Source of the DNA: Candidatus Intestinimonas stercorigallinarum
Lineage (GTDB): Bacteria > Bacillota > Clostridia > Oscillospirales > Oscillospiraceae
Length of the DNA stretch: 7,590 nt
Direction of reading: 5' to 3'
NCBI GenBank assembly: GCA_019115345.1
Contig: DXDV01000232.1
Location: 1 to 7,590 of the forward strand
A model generated the notes under the pieces. That model did no database searches and was not told the DNA's origin. It was given only the letters and a program-made list of their open reading frames with translations. Position 1 is the stretch's first letter. Each line of letters opens with the position of its first letter. Shown piece after piece: positions 5,448 through 7,590 of this stretch. Position numbers and translations under genes: made by a program.

Positions 5448-6389
5448 TCAGCGCAGTCTGAGCCGCGGGTCTACCAGCTGGTAGAGAAGGTCGGCCACAA
5501 AGTTCACGATGACGATCCAGGCGGCCATGATGACCACGATGGCCTGGACCACGGGGAAGTCCCGGTTGGAGATGCTGGAGAGGAGGAGCCGGCCCACCCC
5601 CGGGATGGTAAAGACCTGCTCGATGATGATGGTGCCGGTCATGATCTCGGCGGCGGAGACCGCCAGGAAGGTGATGACCGGGATGAGGGCGTTTTTGAGC
5701 ACATGGCGGCGGAGGATGTCCCCCCGGCCGGCCCCCCGGCTCCGGGCGGTGCGGACATAGTCCTTGCCCAGCTCCTGGAGGATGGCGCTGCGGAGCATCT
5801 TCACCGTCATGGCGATGCGGGGAATGGCGATGGACAGGGCCGGGAAGATGAGATAGGCGAGGAAGGCCCCCCAATCCTGGGTATAGGAGACGAAGTCCCC
5901 GGGGACGAAGAGCTTGAGGACGATGCCGAAGAAGAAGCAGGAGAGGATGCCGATGAAAAAGGCGGGCACGCTCATGACCACCTGGTCGATGGCGGTGACC
6001 AGCCCGTCCAGCCAGCCGCTGCGGATGCTGCCGGCCAGGATGCCCAGGGGAATGGAGAGCGCGATGGTGAAAACGAAGGAGAGCAGGGTGAGGAGAAAGG
6101 TGATGACCAGCTTCTCCCCCAGCATGTCGGATACCGGCATGTGGTAGCTGTAACTCTCCCCCATGTCCCCCCGGAGGAAGTTGGTGAGCCACTCCAGATA
6201 CCGCACCGGAATGGGGCGGTCCAGGCCCAGCTCGGCCCGGAGCTCCGCCCGGGCCTCCTCGGTGGCCTCGGTACCCAGGAGCTTGGTGGTGGGGTCGCCG
6301 GGGATGATCTGAAAGGCCAGGAAGGCGAGGAGAGAAACGATGAACAATGTAATAATGAGAGTAAGGAATTTTTTCGCGGCATATTTCAT
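5448..6389 (-). CDS. Peptide/nickel-class ABC transporter permease (DppB/NikB-like)
   Basis: First membrane permease of the importer, 313 residues, typical length. It has the family layout: first helix at about 9-30 ending in PGDP (30-33), an outer segment with LGLDRPIPVRYLEW and FLRGDMGES, then the BPD_transp_1 core with several helices. The ATPase-docking loop reads GKDYVRTARSRGAGRGDILRRHVLKN before a helix group, and the protein closes with VDPRLRLR, matching the common DPR ending. The ATG has AAAGGAGG 7 nt upstream. It lies 58 nt after the permease-independent ribosome site of no other gene; the binding-protein stop is 43 nt upstream with no terminator between, so the two are co-transcribed. 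Confidence 0.94.
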   Translation of the reverse strand: MKYAAKKFLTLIITLFIVSLLAFLAFQIIPGDPTTKLLGTEATEEARAELRAELGLDRPIPVRYLEWLTNFLRGDMGESYSYHMPVSDMLGEKLVITFLLTLLSFVFTIALSIPLGILAGSIRSGWLDGLVTAIDQVVMSVPAFFIGILSCFFFGIVLKLFVPGDFVSYTQDWGAFLAYLIFPALSIAIPRIAMTVKMLRSAILQELGKDYVRTARSRGAGRGDILRRHVLKNALIPVITFLAVSAAEIMTGTIIIEQVFTIPGVGRLLLSSISNRDFPVVQAIVVIMAAWIVIVNFVADLLYQLVDPRLRLR

Positions 6390-6432
6390 CTCCCCGCCTC
6401 CTTTCTTTCTGGTCTGGACCGCGGCGCCGGAC

Positions 6433-7590
6433 TCAGGCGGCCGTGTCCGTGAAGTAGAGCTTGGACATGTCGATCACGTAGAGGGGGTAGAACTCATACC
6501 CCTCCAGATCGGGGTGCACGGCCACAAAGTCGGCCATGTCCTGGAGATAGACGTTGGCGGCCGTGTCGCTGAGGATCTGCAGGCACTCCTTGTAATAGGC
6601 GGTCTGCTGGGCGTCGTCGGTGGTGGCCTGAGCGGCGGCGTAGGCGGCGTCGTAATCGGCGTTGCTGTAGTTGATCATGTTTTTGTCGTCGTCGCTCACC
6701 CACCGGGACAGCATGCCGCTGGCGCTGAGGAGGCTGGAGTCGAAGCCCACCACCGTGGACTGGAACTGCCGTCCCTCATAGACGTCGCTGAGCCAGGTGT
6801 TCCAGTCCACCAGCTGGATCTCGGCGGTCACCCCCACGGCGGAGAGCTGCTCCACCAGCACCGTGGCGGTGTCCACGTGGGGCTGGTAGTTGCTGGGCAC
6901 CGTGATGGTGAAGCTCAGGCCGTCCCCGTAGCCCGCCTCCTCCAGCAGCGCCATGGCCTTCTCCGGGTCGTGGGGATAGGCGTCGGCCAGGCTGGCGTCG
7001 AAGTACTTGGTGAAGGCGGGGTACATGGAGGAGCCCACCTTGGTGCCATGGCCCTCGGCGGTGAGCTCCAGCATGGCGTCCACGTCCACGGCGTAGCACA
7101 GGGCCTGGCGCACCCGCTCGTCGGTGAAGGGCTCCGCGCCGTTGTTGAGGTAGAGGGCCTGCACCAGGTTCATGGTCCCCTCCAGCACCTCATAGCCGTT
7201 GCTCAGGTTGTTCACCTGGTCGATGGTCAGGTGGGCCACCAGATCCAGCGCCCCGGAATCCAGGGCGGTGAAGAGGGCGGTGCCGTCTTCGTAGATCTTG
7301 TAGGTCACCTTGTCCAGATGGGCGGGCTCCCCATAGTACTCCTCGTGCTTTTCCAGGATGATGTTCTCCTGGACGCTGCGGGAGACGAACTTGAAGGGAC
7401 CGGTGCCCACGGGCTGGGTGGTCTGGTCGGTATAGCCGGCGGGGACGATGTAGACGCTGGCCACATAGCTGAGGAAATCGCTGTTGGGGGCGCTCAGCAC
7501 CATGGTGATCTCGTTGCCGTTCACCGATGTCTCCGCAATAGCAGAAAGCGCCTCTACCACGGCGGAAGTCACCGAGGTAGCGGCGCAGGT
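6433..7590 (-). CDS. Peptide/nickel-class solute-binding protein (SBP family 5), 5' end missing
   Basis: Extracellular substrate receptor of the importer, probably a lipoprotein. The frame is open to the window edge, so the start, signal peptide and roughly the first 130-150 residues lie outside; 385 codons remain of an expected 520-550. The family is shown by QPVGTGPFKFVSR early in the fragment, FTDERVRQALCYAVDVDAML, HDPEKAMALLEEAGYGDG and the C-terminal lobe with YSNADYDAAYAAA. The end, DMSKLYFTDTAA, is typical. Family members bind oligopeptides, dipeptides, nickel or metallophore complexes, heme or glutathione; the fragment does not tell which. First gene of the operon in the window, 43 nt before the permease gene. 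Confidence 0.93.
   Translation of the reverse strand, partial: TCAATSVTSAVVEALSAIAETSVNGNEITMVLSAPNSDFLSYVASVYIVPAGYTDQTTQPVGTGPFKFVSRSVQENIILEKHEEYYGEPAHLDKVTYKIYEDGTALFTALDSGALDLVAHLTIDQVNNLSNGYEVLEGTMNLVQALYLNNGAEPFTDERVRQALCYAVDVDAMLELTAEGHGTKVGSSMYPAFTKYFDASLADAYPHDPEKAMALLEEAGYGDGLSFTITVPSNYQPHVDTATVLVEQLSAVGVTAEIQLVDWNTWLSDVYEGRQFQSTVVGFDSSLLSASGMLSRWVSDDDKNMINYSNADYDAAYAAAQATTDDAQQTAYYKECLQILSDTAANVYLQDMADFVAVHPDLEGYEFYPLYVIDMSKLYFTDTAA

Noticed and set aside
5434..6192. Upstream extension of the DppC-like permease frame by about 250 codons
   Set aside because: The extension overlaps the DppB-like gene in another frame and is His/Pro/Gly-rich. The GTG at 5433 has a good ribosome binding site and gives the family length.
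5703..6452. 249-codon open frame on the plus strand, opposite the DppB-like permease
   Set aside because: An Asp/Glu/Gly-rich antisense of a membrane protein gene, without a plausible domain or ribosome binding site.

Overview
The window carries two head-to-tail gene groups, both read from the minus strand. Very high GC, GC-rich third codon positions, strong GGAGG ribosome binding sites, the gene content, and a feoA/feoB set ending in a tiny Cys-rich FeoB partner suggest a high-GC clostridial Firmicute of the gut Oscillospiraceae type (Flavonifractor or Lawsonibacter relatives). That placement is inference. I see no rRNA, tRNA, CRISPR array or complete mobile element.

Right part (7590 down to 3000): a five-gene ABC importer of the peptide/nickel class. 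In transcription order it has a family 5 substrate-binding protein (cut by the right edge), two DppB/DppC-type permeases, two ATPases, and a long GC-rich hairpin that probably terminates the operon. Gaps between genes run from 2 to 43 nt and each start after the first has a good ribosome binding site, so this is one transcription unit. Both ATPases are short, as in the NikD/NikE and CntD/CntF type. The substrate could therefore be a metal chelate as well as a peptide; sequence alone does not decide.

Middle (about 2999 to 2745): the control region of the iron genes. It has a textbook promoter (TTGACA, 17 nt, TATAAT) followed at about +3 to +20 by an inverted repeat, ATTAGC-N5-CTAACCC on the plus strand. 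The same arms with the same spacing recur between feoA and feoB. These two sites look like operators of an iron-dependent repressor, possibly DtxR/IdeR-like.

Left part (2744 down to 134): feoA, a hairpin followed by four T that may attenuate transcription, the second operator copy, feoB, a 55-residue FeoB-associated Cys-rich membrane protein starting 1 nt after the feoB stop, and a strong terminator. Together they form a ferrous iron importer: FeoB is the GTPase-linked membrane channel, FeoA its small cytosolic partner, and the Cys-rich peptide a probable accessory. A stretch inside feoB (about 620-960) has much lower GC at third codon positions than its flanks, which suggests intragenic recombination. 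Bases 1-120 hold a small hairpin and no gene I can identify.
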